Shown in pieces: positions 54,445-64,000 of a stretch of 64,000 nucleotides of DNA. The notes under the pieces were generated by a model that ran no database searches, was not told the origin of the DNA, and saw only the letters and a list, made by a program, of their open reading frames with translations. The translations under genes and the position numbers were made by a program. How positions within the stretch are numbered: the first letter of the stretch is position 1; each line of letters starts with the position of its first letter. Source of the stretch: Pusillimonas sp. MFBS29 (GTDB lineage Bacteria > Pseudomonadota > Gammaproteobacteria > Burkholderiales > Burkholderiaceae_B); NCBI RefSeq assembly GCF_020687695.1, contig NZ_JAJEWL010000001.1, forward strand, positions 124,001-188,000, in the 5' to 3' direction.

Positions 54445-54482
54445 TGGCTAAAGCAAAAGAAACCCTGGAGATACTCCAGGGT
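54445..54482 (-). terminator. Hairpin plus T-rich tract between yajC and secD
   Basis: On the minus strand a perfect 8-bp stem (ACCCTGGA with TCCAGGGT, 5-nt loop, 54462-54482) is followed by TTCTTTTGCTTT. This looks like a partial terminator or attenuator that would set yajC/tgt versus secD/secF levels. Confidence 0.55.
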
Positions 54483-54494
54483 ATGCGCAGGGGA

Positions 54495-54839
54495 TCAAAG
54501 AGCCTTGATGGTGCCCTTGGGCAGAATCGAAGTGACGGCATTGCGTTGCACAACCGTTTCTACCGGCTTGTCGCCCAGCATGCTGATTTCTACCGTGATG
54601 TAGCTGTCGCTGACTTTGGTGACTTTGCCCAGCAGGCCGCCGGTGGTGATGACTTCGTCGCCTTTGGCCAGTGCTGCGACCATGTTGCGGTGTTCTTTCT
54701 GACGTTTCATCTGGGGACGAATCATCAGGAAGTACAGAATAACGAACATCAAAATGATGGGCAGCATGCCCATCAATGCGTTTTCTCCGCCGGCGGCTGC
54801 CTGCGCAGTAATCAGTGTCAAAGTATCAATTGCAACCAT
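54495..54839 (-). CDS. yajC: Preprotein translocase subunit YajC
   Basis: The 114-residue protein has one membrane segment (MLPIILMFVILYFLMIRPQMKR) and the conserved cytoplasmic part LAKGDEVITTGGLLGKV. It associates with SecDF. It lies between tgt and secD as in most proteobacteria. Confidence 0.95.
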   Translation of the reverse strand: MVAIDTLTLITAQAAAGGENALMGMLPIILMFVILYFLMIRPQMKRQKEHRNMVAALAKGDEVITTGGLLGKVTKVSDSYITVEISMLGDKPVETVVQRNAVTSILPKGTIKAL

Positions 54840-54895
54840 CGGGGTCTGCTCCTGAAAATAATCTTGGTTAACTCTGTATTGTAGCGATATCTTGG

Positions 54896-57075
<2,180 letters not shown>

Positions 57076-57289
57076 GTAATGGATCTTTGAGGGCGGCTTG
57101 CTATGGGTCCAGGCCGTGCCTGGAGACATCTTGAGCGTTATTTTAAGCTGTTGCGATGTATTCCTGCTTGGCGCGCCGGCAAGCAACCGCCTGGACAGCC
57201 TCGTTTTGTATCGCAAAAATGTGTTGCCATGACCCACGGCTGGACGCAGTTTGGTTATGCTGACGTTTTTTGTTCCCGAGGATCTGCTC
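57076..57289. promoter_or_regulatory. Divergent queA / dacB intergenic region
   Basis: This stretch of 214 bp must hold both promoters. No clear operator or extra gene is seen. GAGGA precedes the dacB start. Confidence 0.4.
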
Positions 57290-58750
57290 ATGATGTTGCG
57301 GCAATTTCGACCATTGGCAGGCTATGCAGGAATGCGCCGGATAGGTCGTGTTGCGGCGGGTGTCCTGGTTGCTTTGGCCGGTACCCTGGCCCAGGCCCAG
57401 TCTTTGCCCTCCGAGCTGGATCAGGCACTGCGCGCCTCGCGAGTGCCGGTCAGTGCGTTGTCCCTGCATGTGCAAGAGGTTGGTGGTCCGGTGCTGATGT
57501 CCGTCAATGCGGCCGAGCCACGCAACCCGGCTTCGGTCATGAAAATGGTCACCACCTGGAGCGCGTTATCCGGGCTGGGGCCGGATTACCGATGGCGCAC
57601 CACATTTTATGCGCGAGGTGGCGGACGGCTTGACGATGCCGGCACGCTGGCGGGCCCGCTGTACCTGAAGGCCGGCGGAGACCCCTTCATGACGGTCGAG
57701 GAGCTCTGGGGTTTGCTGCGTCAGCTGCGCTTGCGCGGCATCAAGAACCTGAGCGAGGTTATCGTCGACCGCTCTATTTTCGGGACTGTCGCCTCTGATC
57801 CCGGAGAGTTCGATGGCGCGGCGGATCGCCCGTACAACGCCAGTCCGGACGCCATGATGGTGGGGCTTGGTGCTGTGCGTCTGGTCTTTCATCCTGACCA
57901 GCAGGCCAGGCGATGGGTGCCGATAGTCGACCCGCCCGTCCATGGTGTACGTATCGATGGCGAGGTCAAATGGAGCGACGCCGTCTGCCCCGGGTCGCCT
58001 TCTGTGGCGACGCAGATGATCAACACAGGCACGGACATTGTCGTTCAGGTCAGCGGAACGGCCGTCGGGTCCTGCGGCGAATTCAGCGTCTATCGCCTGG
58101 CCCAGTCTCAGCCCGAATATTTTTCCGCCTTGTTCCAGATGCTGTGGCGGGAGCTGGGTGGCACGCTGGCCAAGGGGGTGAAGGCGGGAAAAGTACCGTC
58201 GGGCACCCAGCCGGTGGTCTGGCATGATTCCGAGAGCCTGGGAGACACCATCCGGCTGATCAACAAGCAAAGCAACAACGTCATGGCGCGTACATTGTTG
58301 CTCACATTGGGAGCGGAAAAGTTCGGGCCGGGTGCCACGACCAATACCGGTGGCCGTGCGGTGCTGGCCGTGCTGCAGGAGCAGCAAGTGGATACCCGGG
58401 GCTGGGTGCTGGATAATGGATCGGGCCTGTCCCGCACGGGACGCATTACCGCGCTGGGGCTGGCGGACATGCTGGATACCGCGTGGCGATCGCCGCTCAT
58501 GCCTGAGTTCGTTTCGTCCCTGGCGATCTCGGGTGTCGATGGCACCGTCAAGCGCCGGCTGCGCAATGGCGATGCACAAGGCATGGCGCATCTTAAAACT
58601 GGAACCCTGCGCGATGCGCGGGCTTTGGCCGGTTATGTGCTGGGTGCCAGCGGAAAGCGCTATATTCTCGTCAGCATCGCAAATGGCGAGCGTTCAGCCG
58701 CCATACGCAGTTTCGACGACGCGCTGGTCAATTGGCTGGCAGCGCGCTGA
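57290..58750 (+). CDS. dacB: D-alanyl-D-alanine carboxypeptidase/endopeptidase (PBP4 family)
   Basis: The 486-residue periplasmic peptidase S13 enzyme has a signal peptide (cleavage near AQA-QS). The catalytic SXXK is S82-K85 in ASVMKM, followed by an SNN motif ([10 protein letters not shown]) and KTG in LKTGTLRDA. It trims or hydrolyses peptidoglycan cross-links. I chose the ATG at 57290 (MMLRQF) with GAGGA upstream over the more distant 57251. Confidence 0.92.
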   Translation: MMLRQFRPLAGYAGMRRIGRVAAGVLVALAGTLAQAQSLPSELDQALRASRVPVSALSLHVQEVGGPVLMSVNAAEPRNPASVMKMVTTWSALSGLGPDYRWRTTFYARGGGRLDDAGTLAGPLYLKAGGDPFMTVEELWGLLRQLRLRGIKNLSEVIVDRSIFGTVASDPGEFDGAADRPYNASPDAMMVGLGAVRLVFHPDQQARRWVPIVDPPVHGVRIDGEVKWSDAVCPGSPSVATQMINTGTDIVVQVSGTAVGSCGEFSVYRLAQSQPEYFSALFQMLWRELGGTLAKGVKAGKVPSGTQPVVWHDSESLGDTIRLINKQSNNVMARTLLLTLGAEKFGPGATTNTGGRAVLAVLQEQQVDTRGWVLDNGSGLSRTGRITALGLADMLDTAWRSPLMPEFVSSLAISGVDGTVKRRLRNGDAQGMAHLKTGTLRDARALAGYVLGASGKRYILVSIANGERSAAIRSFDDALVNWLAAR

Positions 58751-58787
58751 CTCATGCCACAATCAGAACCGGAAACAAGGAAGTACC

Positions 58788-59426
58788 ATGCCTATACATG
58801 AAATTCGTCACCCTCTTATTCGCCACAAGCTTGGCCTGATGCGCAAGGCTGAACTCAGCACCAAGAACTTTCGCGAGATGTCGCAGGAGATCGCCGCACT
58901 GCTCACCTACGAAGCCACTAAAGAGCTGCCGCTGGAGCCTTCGCTTATCGAGGCATGGGCCGGGCCTTTGCATGTAGAGAAGCTGGCGGGCAAGAAAGTG
59001 ACGGTTGTGCCTATTCTGCGGGCCGGCATAGGCATGCTTGACGGTGTGCTCAGCCTGATTCCGGGTGCCAAGGTCAGTGCAGTGGGCATTGCACGCAACG
59101 AGGAAACGCTCGAGGCACAAACCTATCTCGAGCGGCTGGTGGGTCAGCTGGACCAGCGCCTGGCGCTGATTGTCGATCCCATGCTGGCGACCGGCGGTTC
59201 CATGGTGGCCACGATAGATCTGCTCAAGAAGGCGGGTTGCCGCGATATCCGCGCCCTGGTCCTGGTGGCAGCGCCTGAGGGCATCAAGGCGGTCGAAAGC
59301 CGTCACCCCGATGTACACATTTACACGGCTTCCATCGACAGTCACCTGAACGAAGACGGCTACATTATTCCCGGACTGGGTGATGCGGGTGACCGCATTT
59401 TCGGCACCCGTCAGAAGGATGTCTGA
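58788..59426 (+). CDS. upp: Uracil phosphoribosyltransferase
   Basis: The 212-residue enzyme salvages uracil to UMP using PRPP. It begins [19 protein letters not shown], has the PRPP motif [11 protein letters not shown] and ends [19 protein letters not shown] precedes the ATG. It is 37 nt after dacB. Confidence 0.96.
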   Translation: MPIHEIRHPLIRHKLGLMRKAELSTKNFREMSQEIAALLTYEATKELPLEPSLIEAWAGPLHVEKLAGKKVTVVPILRAGIGMLDGVLSLIPGAKVSAVGIARNEETLEAQTYLERLVGQLDQRLALIVDPMLATGGSMVATIDLLKKAGCRDIRALVLVAAPEGIKAVESRHPDVHIYTASIDSHLNEDGYIIPGLGDAGDRIFGTRQKDV

Positions 59427-59553
59427 TTCCTGGCAGCCAATACGTTTTTTCCAGATACGTCAGATTTGCTAACGTTTCAACGTGAATTGTGAATGGTGGG
59501 GGCAGGCAAATCAGGTAGTATGAAACCTCGATCACTAGACCGGCGGTACAAGA
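59427..59553. other. Gap between upp and the following gene
   Basis: These 127 nt contain no recognised gene or strong terminator. Confidence 0.35.
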
Positions 59554-60276
59554 ATGCGAGTGTTCTGTTGTTCAGGCATGATGGCATTGCTGGCGAGCTT
59601 GCTGGCAACGCCGGCCACGGCAGGGCTGTGCCAGGCGCCTTTCATGCATGATGGCGGCCAGGTGCAGCTTAGCGGTTCGGGCGGATTGCAGCTGGGGGCC
59701 GACCTGTCCTTTTCCGAAGTCAGCCAGCACGGCGCCGATAATTGCGATGCCCGGGTGCAGGGCGTGGCCACTTATGGCCTGGCAGGCTTGCCGCCAGGCA
59801 AGTCCACGCTTGACTATCGAATGAGAATCCGTAATGGCAAGGCGTCATTCGAGCGGCCAGGGGCTGGCGGTAAAAGTGAGCCCACCGAAGGCAGATTCGA
59901 TCTGCGCATGATCGGTTTGTTTTCCTACGGTGTACCGGTTACGCGCAGTGGCCAGACGTTTCCCGAATTGCGCTTCCAGATCAATCTGGACAAGAAAAAG
60001 GTGCAGACCCAACCTATAGTGGTGCAAACGGGTGTCAAAACGGTAGGCGAACGCCAGAACATCAGTACGGCAGCGGGCGACCAGTCATGCTGGCCCATCA
60101 GCTATACCCGCCATACCGAGGCGACGCAGGCCTCTTTCAGTGGTCTGGTGCTGCCCATCCCCGCCATGACCTCATCGGTGACTGACTGGTTCTGCCCGGA
60201 TCTGAATATGGTCATGCGCCAGGAAAGTACGCAAAGCGGTGTGGCTTCTGTGGTCGAGGTGACCAAAATCCAATAG
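59554..60276 (+). CDS. Hypothetical exported protein
   Basis: The 240-residue protein has a signal peptide (MRVFCCSGMMALLASLLATPATA) and no domain that I recognise. The mature part is rich in short beta-like segments and has four or more cysteines (ADNCDAR, DQSCWPIS, DWFCPDL) that could form disulfides, consistent with the periplasm. I cannot assign a function. Confidence 0.7.
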   Translation: MRVFCCSGMMALLASLLATPATAGLCQAPFMHDGGQVQLSGSGGLQLGADLSFSEVSQHGADNCDARVQGVATYGLAGLPPGKSTLDYRMRIRNGKASFERPGAGGKSEPTEGRFDLRMIGLFSYGVPVTRSGQTFPELRFQINLDKKKVQTQPIVVQTGVKTVGERQNISTAAGDQSCWPISYTRHTEATQASFSGLVLPIPAMTSSVTDWFCPDLNMVMRQESTQSGVASVVEVTKIQ

Positions 60277-60337
60277 CAAGTAGTATGCTCTAGGCTAGCT
60301 AGTGGTTTCTTTTCTTAACTCATGAAGGAGCTGAATT

Positions 60338-60655
60338 ATGGCAACGAAGAAAAGTGTACAAACCAGTGAAGAAGAATTCATTGCAAGCGTCAAGGAAAGC
60401 CTGGACGACGCCGAAAAGCTCTTGCGTGAAGCGGCCGATGCCACCGGTGACAAGGCAGCCGAATTGCGTGAAAGCGCCATGATTTCCCTGCGGCGTACCC
60501 GCGAGGCCTTGTACGATACGCAAGATGCAATGCTCGAGCGCGGACGCAAGGCCGCACGCGCCACCGACGACTATGTCCACGACAATCCCTGGCAGGCCAT
60601 AGGCATGGCAGGCCTGGCCGGTGTGCTGATCGGTGCGCTGATCGGTCGTCGCTGA
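60338..60655 (+). CDS. DUF883 / ElaB-YqjD-like membrane-anchored protein
   Basis: The 105-residue protein is largely helical and charged, with a single C-terminal membrane segment (PWQAIGMAGLAGVLIGALIGRR), the layout of ElaB/YqjD proteins. YqjD has been linked to ribosome tethering in stationary phase. It is the first of three small genes that resemble the yqjD-yqjE-yqjK set. Confidence 0.85.
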   Translation: MATKKSVQTSEEEFIASVKESLDDAEKLLREAADATGDKAAELRESAMISLRRTREALYDTQDAMLERGRKAARATDDYVHDNPWQAIGMAGLAGVLIGALIGRR

Positions 60656-60695
60656 TCTCCGGCGGCCACCACTCAACCATCGTCAAGGGCAAGTC

Positions 60696-61112
60696 ATGGC
60701 ATTAAGACAATCGGTAGGTGATCTGGCATGCACGCTGCTTTCCATCGTGCGTACCCGCCTCGAGCTGTTTTCGCTCGAGGCCTCGGAACAGAAGTCGCAG
60801 CTGATCACCATGCTGGGCATGGCGTTCGGGGCGCTGCTGTTCCTGACCCTGTCCGTGCTTGTGTTTTCCCTGACGGTGGCGTTGTTTTTCTGGCCTACTG
60901 AACATCGCTATCTGGCGCTGGGCCTGCTGACGCTTTTCTATGCGTTGGTGGGCGGTGGCCTGTTCTGGGGCGTACGACGCAAACTTCTGTTCTCGCCCAT
61001 GCCGTTCTCGGGCACCATAGACGAGTTGCGTCGCGACCTGGCCCTGGCCGAGCGCCTGCGTGAACCAGACACGCCTCTGACCCGAACTGACGTACGCAGG
61101 GATCAACCATGA
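60696..61112 (+). CDS. YqjE-like (phage holin family) membrane protein
   Basis: The 138-residue protein has two central membrane segments (about 45-72 and 75-100) and matches the YqjE/holin-like family in layout (LACTLLSIVRTRLELFSLEASEQKSQLI at the start). The gene overlaps the following one by 4 nt (ATGA). Function is unknown. Confidence 0.8.
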   Translation: MALRQSVGDLACTLLSIVRTRLELFSLEASEQKSQLITMLGMAFGALLFLTLSVLVFSLTVALFFWPTEHRYLALGLLTLFYALVGGGLFWGVRRKLLFSPMPFSGTIDELRRDLALAERLREPDTPLTRTDVRRDQP

Positions 61113-61453
61113 AGCAACAGGCTTTGACAGCAAAAGAGCGGGCCTTGCAGATCGAGCTGGTCAGGACCCGCGCTGCGCTCGAACGGCAGGCCATGTCTCG
61201 TGGTGTTCGCAACCTGGGCGAAGACCTCAGGCCCAGTGCCGTATTGCGCAGTGTATTTCCGCGCGCCACATCCAGGTCTGCCTCCGACTGGTTGTTTCAA
61301 GTGATTAGCCTGACCCGACGGTACCCGCTGCTTACATCCAGCGCGTCCGCCTTGCTGTCTGGCGTAGGCAAGCGACGCCGGTGGTGGCGTATCGCAGGGG
61401 GCTTGCTGCTTAGCTGGCAGGTGGCGCGCAGCATGGGCCGCAAGCACGACTGA
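61109..61453 (+). CDS. Small basic protein in the YqjK position
   Basis: The 114-residue protein has an N-terminal helical, basic region and a C-terminal segment (WWRIAGGLLLSWQVARSMGRKHD). It lies where YqjK is found in the yqjD-yqjE-yqjK operon; sequence similarity to YqjK is not obvious by eye. The overlap with the YqjE-like gene supports a shared operon. Confidence 0.7.
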   Translation: MKQQALTAKERALQIELVRTRAALERQAMSRGVRNLGEDLRPSAVLRSVFPRATSRSASDWLFQVISLTRRYPLLTSSASALLSGVGKRRRWWRIAGGLLLSWQVARSMGRKHD

Positions 61454-61468
61454 GGCCGGCGCCTGGTG

Positions 61469-63013
61469 CTACAGGCCCAGATCCTTCCACAGCGCATCGA
61501 CTCGTGCCGACACTTGCTTGTCCATGACGATGGGTGTGCCCCATTCACGTGAGGTTTCGCCCGGCCATTTGTTGGTGGCATCCAGCCCCATTTTCCCACC
61601 CAGGCCCGACACGGGTGATGCGAAATCCAGATAGTCGATAGGCGTGTTTTCGACCAGTACTGTATCGCGCGCAGGGTCCATGCGGGTCGTCATCGCCCAT
61701 ATCACCTCTTTCCAGTCGCGTACATCGACGTCGTCATCGACGATCACGATGAACTTGGTGTACATGAACTGTCGCAAGATGCTCCAGATACCGAACATGA
61801 CGCGTTTGGCATGTCCGGCGTACTGTTTTCGCATGGATACCACGGCCATGCGATAGCTGCATCCCTCGGGCGGCAGATAGAAGTCGACGATTTCCGGCAG
61901 CTGGCGCTTCAACAGCGGGATGAACACCTCGTTCAGTGCTACGCCCAGCACGGCGGGTTCATCTGGTGGTTTGCCGGTATAGGTACTGTGGTAGATCGGG
62001 TTACGGCGCATGGTGATGCGATCGACCGTAAAAACAGGGAACCAGTCCTGTTCGTTGTAATAGCCGGTGTGATCACCGTAAGGGCCTTCCAGCGCCATTT
62101 CATAGCCGGTGTCGGTCGGGCCGGCGACCCCTTCGGGAGGCACGGCGGGGATGGCCCGGGGATCGGACGATGGCAGCAAATGCCCCTCGAGCACGATTTC
62201 GGCATAGGCGGGTACCGACAATGTGCTGCCTATTGCCTGGGTGACTTCCGTTCTGGAACCGCGCAGCAGGCCGGCAAACTGGTATTCGGACAGGCTGTCG
62301 GGTACGGGCGTGACCGCCCCGAGTATGGTGGCAGGATCCGCGCCCAAGGCGACCGCCACGGGAAATGGCGTACCGGGATGGGCGATTGCGTGGTCTCTGA
62401 AATCCAGCGCGCCGCCGCGATGTGACAGCCAGCGCATGATCAGCTTGTTGCGCCCGATGAGTTGCTGGCGGTAAATGCCCAGGTTCTGTCGTTTGGCGTT
62501 GGGGCCACGGGTGACCACCAGACCCCATGTCAGCAAGGGGGCTACGTCGCCAGGCCAGCAGCGTTGCAAGGGAATCTGGTTCAGATCGACGTCATCGTCT
62601 TCCAGTACGATTTCCTGGCAGGGGGCATTCTTCACCGTCTTGGGGCTCATGTCCCATAAGGCGTTCTTGAGCATGGAAACCGTGGCCAGCGCACTGCGCA
62701 GGCCACGCGGCGGCTCCGGCTCGCGCAGCGATGCCAGCAACTCACCGGTTTCCCGCAGGGCGCTGACCTCTTCGGCGCCCATACCCCAGGCCACGCGCTG
62801 TGGTGTGCCGAACAGATTGGTCAGGACGGGCATGCTGGATTGCGCCCCGTTGTGGGTGGCCTGCTCGAACAGCAGGGCCGGCCCGCCGGCGCGCAGTACG
62901 CGGTCGCTGATCTCGGTCATTTCAAGATCGGTTGAAACCGGAACCTTCAGGCGTTTTAGTTTGCCAGCGCGTTCAAGTTGGGCGATAAAGTCTCTTAGGT
63001 CACGATATTTCAC
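61469..63013 (-). CDS. ubiD: 4-hydroxy-3-polyprenylbenzoate decarboxylase
   Basis: UbiD decarboxylates the ubiquinone ring precursor using prenylated FMN. The 514-residue protein begins [22 protein letters not shown] and has [35 protein letters not shown] and [22 protein letters not shown], all family signatures. The needed UbiX partner is not in this window. Confidence 0.96.
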   Translation of the reverse strand: MKYRDLRDFIAQLERAGKLKRLKVPVSTDLEMTEISDRVLRAGGPALLFEQATHNGAQSSMPVLTNLFGTPQRVAWGMGAEEVSALRETGELLASLREPEPPRGLRSALATVSMLKNALWDMSPKTVKNAPCQEIVLEDDDVDLNQIPLQRCWPGDVAPLLTWGLVVTRGPNAKRQNLGIYRQQLIGRNKLIMRWLSHRGGALDFRDHAIAHPGTPFPVAVALGADPATILGAVTPVPDSLSEYQFAGLLRGSRTEVTQAIGSTLSVPAYAEIVLEGHLLPSSDPRAIPAVPPEGVAGPTDTGYEMALEGPYGDHTGYYNEQDWFPVFTVDRITMRRNPIYHSTYTGKPPDEPAVLGVALNEVFIPLLKRQLPEIVDFYLPPEGCSYRMAVVSMRKQYAGHAKRVMFGIWSILRQFMYTKFIVIVDDDVDVRDWKEVIWAMTTRMDPARDTVLVENTPIDYLDFASPVSGLGGKMGLDATNKWPGETSREWGTPIVMDKQVSARVDALWKDLGL

Positions 63014-63094
63014 AGCAATAGGCCAGTTGGGTTACATTCGGGCGGGAATAGAAGGTTAACATCGACTTTCTTCATTTTGTGTGGAAGGGGCACC

Positions 63095-63967
63095 ATGGCG
63101 GTTATTTCTTCCGATAGCATGGCTGGACGTTCTGCCTTGGGCGTATCGCGCCGGGTCAGTGAGTTCACTTATGTGTGCGCGATTTATCTTGGCATAGCCG
63201 TGCTGGTCACCATCGTGCTTGGAGCCACGGTGCCGTCCTTGCGTCAGCAGGCGCAGCAGGTGCATCAGGCGTTGCTGATAGCTTTGCGCCCTGCCCAGGA
63301 TCTGAATCAGATCTGGTATGCGTCGTACGGGGCAGACGAGCAGGCTGTGCCGGGCGCTGAAGCGGCAAGCGGGGCAGGGGCACTGCCGCCCGAAGATGTC
63401 AGGGCCGACAAGCTTGCCGAATCAGAGACGCGGGCGCCTGACTCTCCGCATCTGAGTTTCAGCCGGGCCTTGCAGGCCTCGGTCGCCGGACGTCATGTCA
63501 CTGGCATCACCGCCGCTCAGGCGCAGGCTCTGCGCAGTTATCTGGCACGCAAATACCGGATAGCGCATAGCGTGGCAGGCGCTCTGGTCAATACGGTGTT
63601 TGTCGTGGCCCGCGAGAAAAATCTGGATCCGCAACTCGTGCTGGCAGTGATCGCCATCGAGTCGCGTTACAACCCTTATGCCGAAAGCCATGTTGGCGCA
63701 CAGGGCCTGATGCAAGTCATGACCAAGGTGCACAAAGACAAATTCGAGGCGTTCAGCGATGGTCCGATTGCGGCCCTGAATCCGATCGCCAATATTCGCG
63801 TCGGAACACAGATTCTGTACGACTGCATCAAGCGCCGGCGCTCCGTCGAGGGCGGGCTGGCCTGTTATGTCGGGGCCACGGGCCCCAGCGACGGTGGTTA
63901 TGGGGCCAAGGTGCTTGCCGAGCGCCGGCGCATAGCGCTGGCGTCGGGTATTCCTATCGGGCGTTAG
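63095..63967 (+). CDS. Membrane-anchored lytic transglycosylase
   Basis: The 290-residue protein has an N-terminal membrane segment (FTYVCAIYLGIAVLVTIVLGATV) and a C-terminal SLT domain with the catalytic glutamate E189 in LAVIAIESRYNPYAESHVGAQGLMQV. Such enzymes cleave peptidoglycan glycan chains. I chose the ATG at 63095, preceded by GGAAGGGG, over a GTG/ATG frame opening at 63077. Confidence 0.9.
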   Translation: MAVISSDSMAGRSALGVSRRVSEFTYVCAIYLGIAVLVTIVLGATVPSLRQQAQQVHQALLIALRPAQDLNQIWYASYGADEQAVPGAEAASGAGALPPEDVRADKLAESETRAPDSPHLSFSRALQASVAGRHVTGITAAQAQALRSYLARKYRIAHSVAGALVNTVFVVAREKNLDPQLVLAVIAIESRYNPYAESHVGAQGLMQVMTKVHKDKFEAFSDGPIAALNPIANIRVGTQILYDCIKRRRSVEGGLACYVGATGPSDGGYGAKVLAERRRIALASGIPIGR

Positions 63968-64000
63968 CCCAGGAAGCGCTCCATTCTTGCTATTGCTTCC
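63964..64000 (-). CDS. Possible 3' end of the next minus-strand gene
   Basis: Read on the minus strand, the last 37 nt give ...EAIARMERFLG and a TAA stop at 63964-63966, overlapping the transglycosylase stop by 4 nt. The residues look like a normal C-terminal helix. Too little is present to name the product. Confidence 0.4.
   Translation of the reverse strand, partial: EAIARMERFLG

Overview
The window looks like a chromosomal segment of a betaproteobacterium, most likely Burkholderiales of the Alcaligenaceae/Bordetella type. This is inferred from the fdsGBA-type NAD formate dehydrogenase, the miaB-phoH-ybeY-corC-lnt block, the queA-tgt-yajC-secD-secF block, a Bug/TctC binding protein and an Ala-Glu-Asp tRNA cluster. 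No rRNA gene and no CRISPR array was seen.

Layout. 1-9.0 kb is molybdenum biology. A formate dehydrogenase operon (fdsG, fdsB and the start of fdsA, which leaves the window) is divergent from a ModE-like regulator, which is followed by moaA and mobA. A convergent moaC-moaD-moaE-moaB-moeA operon completes most of the cofactor pathway. 9.0-16.4 kb holds a peroxiredoxin, an MFS permease, an EamA permease, bioB, and a LysR gene divergent from maeB. 16.4-20.5 kb is a metal-uptake cassette (DUF2946, TonB receptor, PepSY protein). 20.6-29.5 kb holds a nitroreductase, small accessory genes and an acyl-CoA degradation cluster (CoA transferase, two acyl-CoA dehydrogenases, enoyl-CoA hydratase, Bug protein, IclR). 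29.6-38.3 kb is a seven-gene minus-strand operon (FAD oxidase, SDR, FGGY kinase, GldA-like dehydrogenase, TRAP dctP-dctQ-dctM) with a divergent LysR gene, which looks like an intact uptake and catabolic route for a polyol or hydroxy acid.

The most interesting part is 38.45-43.71 kb, a compact integrated island of about 5.2 kb at the 3' end of tRNA-Asp. It is bounded by a 53-bp direct repeat of the tRNA 3' part. It carries a tyrosine integrase, a HigBA/RelE-like toxin-antitoxin pair and a two-gene ATPase plus DUF4435/TOPRIM module with the architecture of the PARIS (AriA-AriB) anti-phage system. The attachment region is full of inverted repeats, and both ends carry a copy of the tRNA terminator.

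43.6-64 kb is conserved housekeeping: three tRNAs, lnt, corC, ybeY, phoH, miaB, a SorAB sulfite dehydrogenase, secF-secD-yajC-tgt-queA, dacB, upp, a YqjD/YqjE-like set, ubiD and a lytic transglycosylase. SorA and FdsA are the visible users of the molybdenum cofactor made by the genes at the left end.
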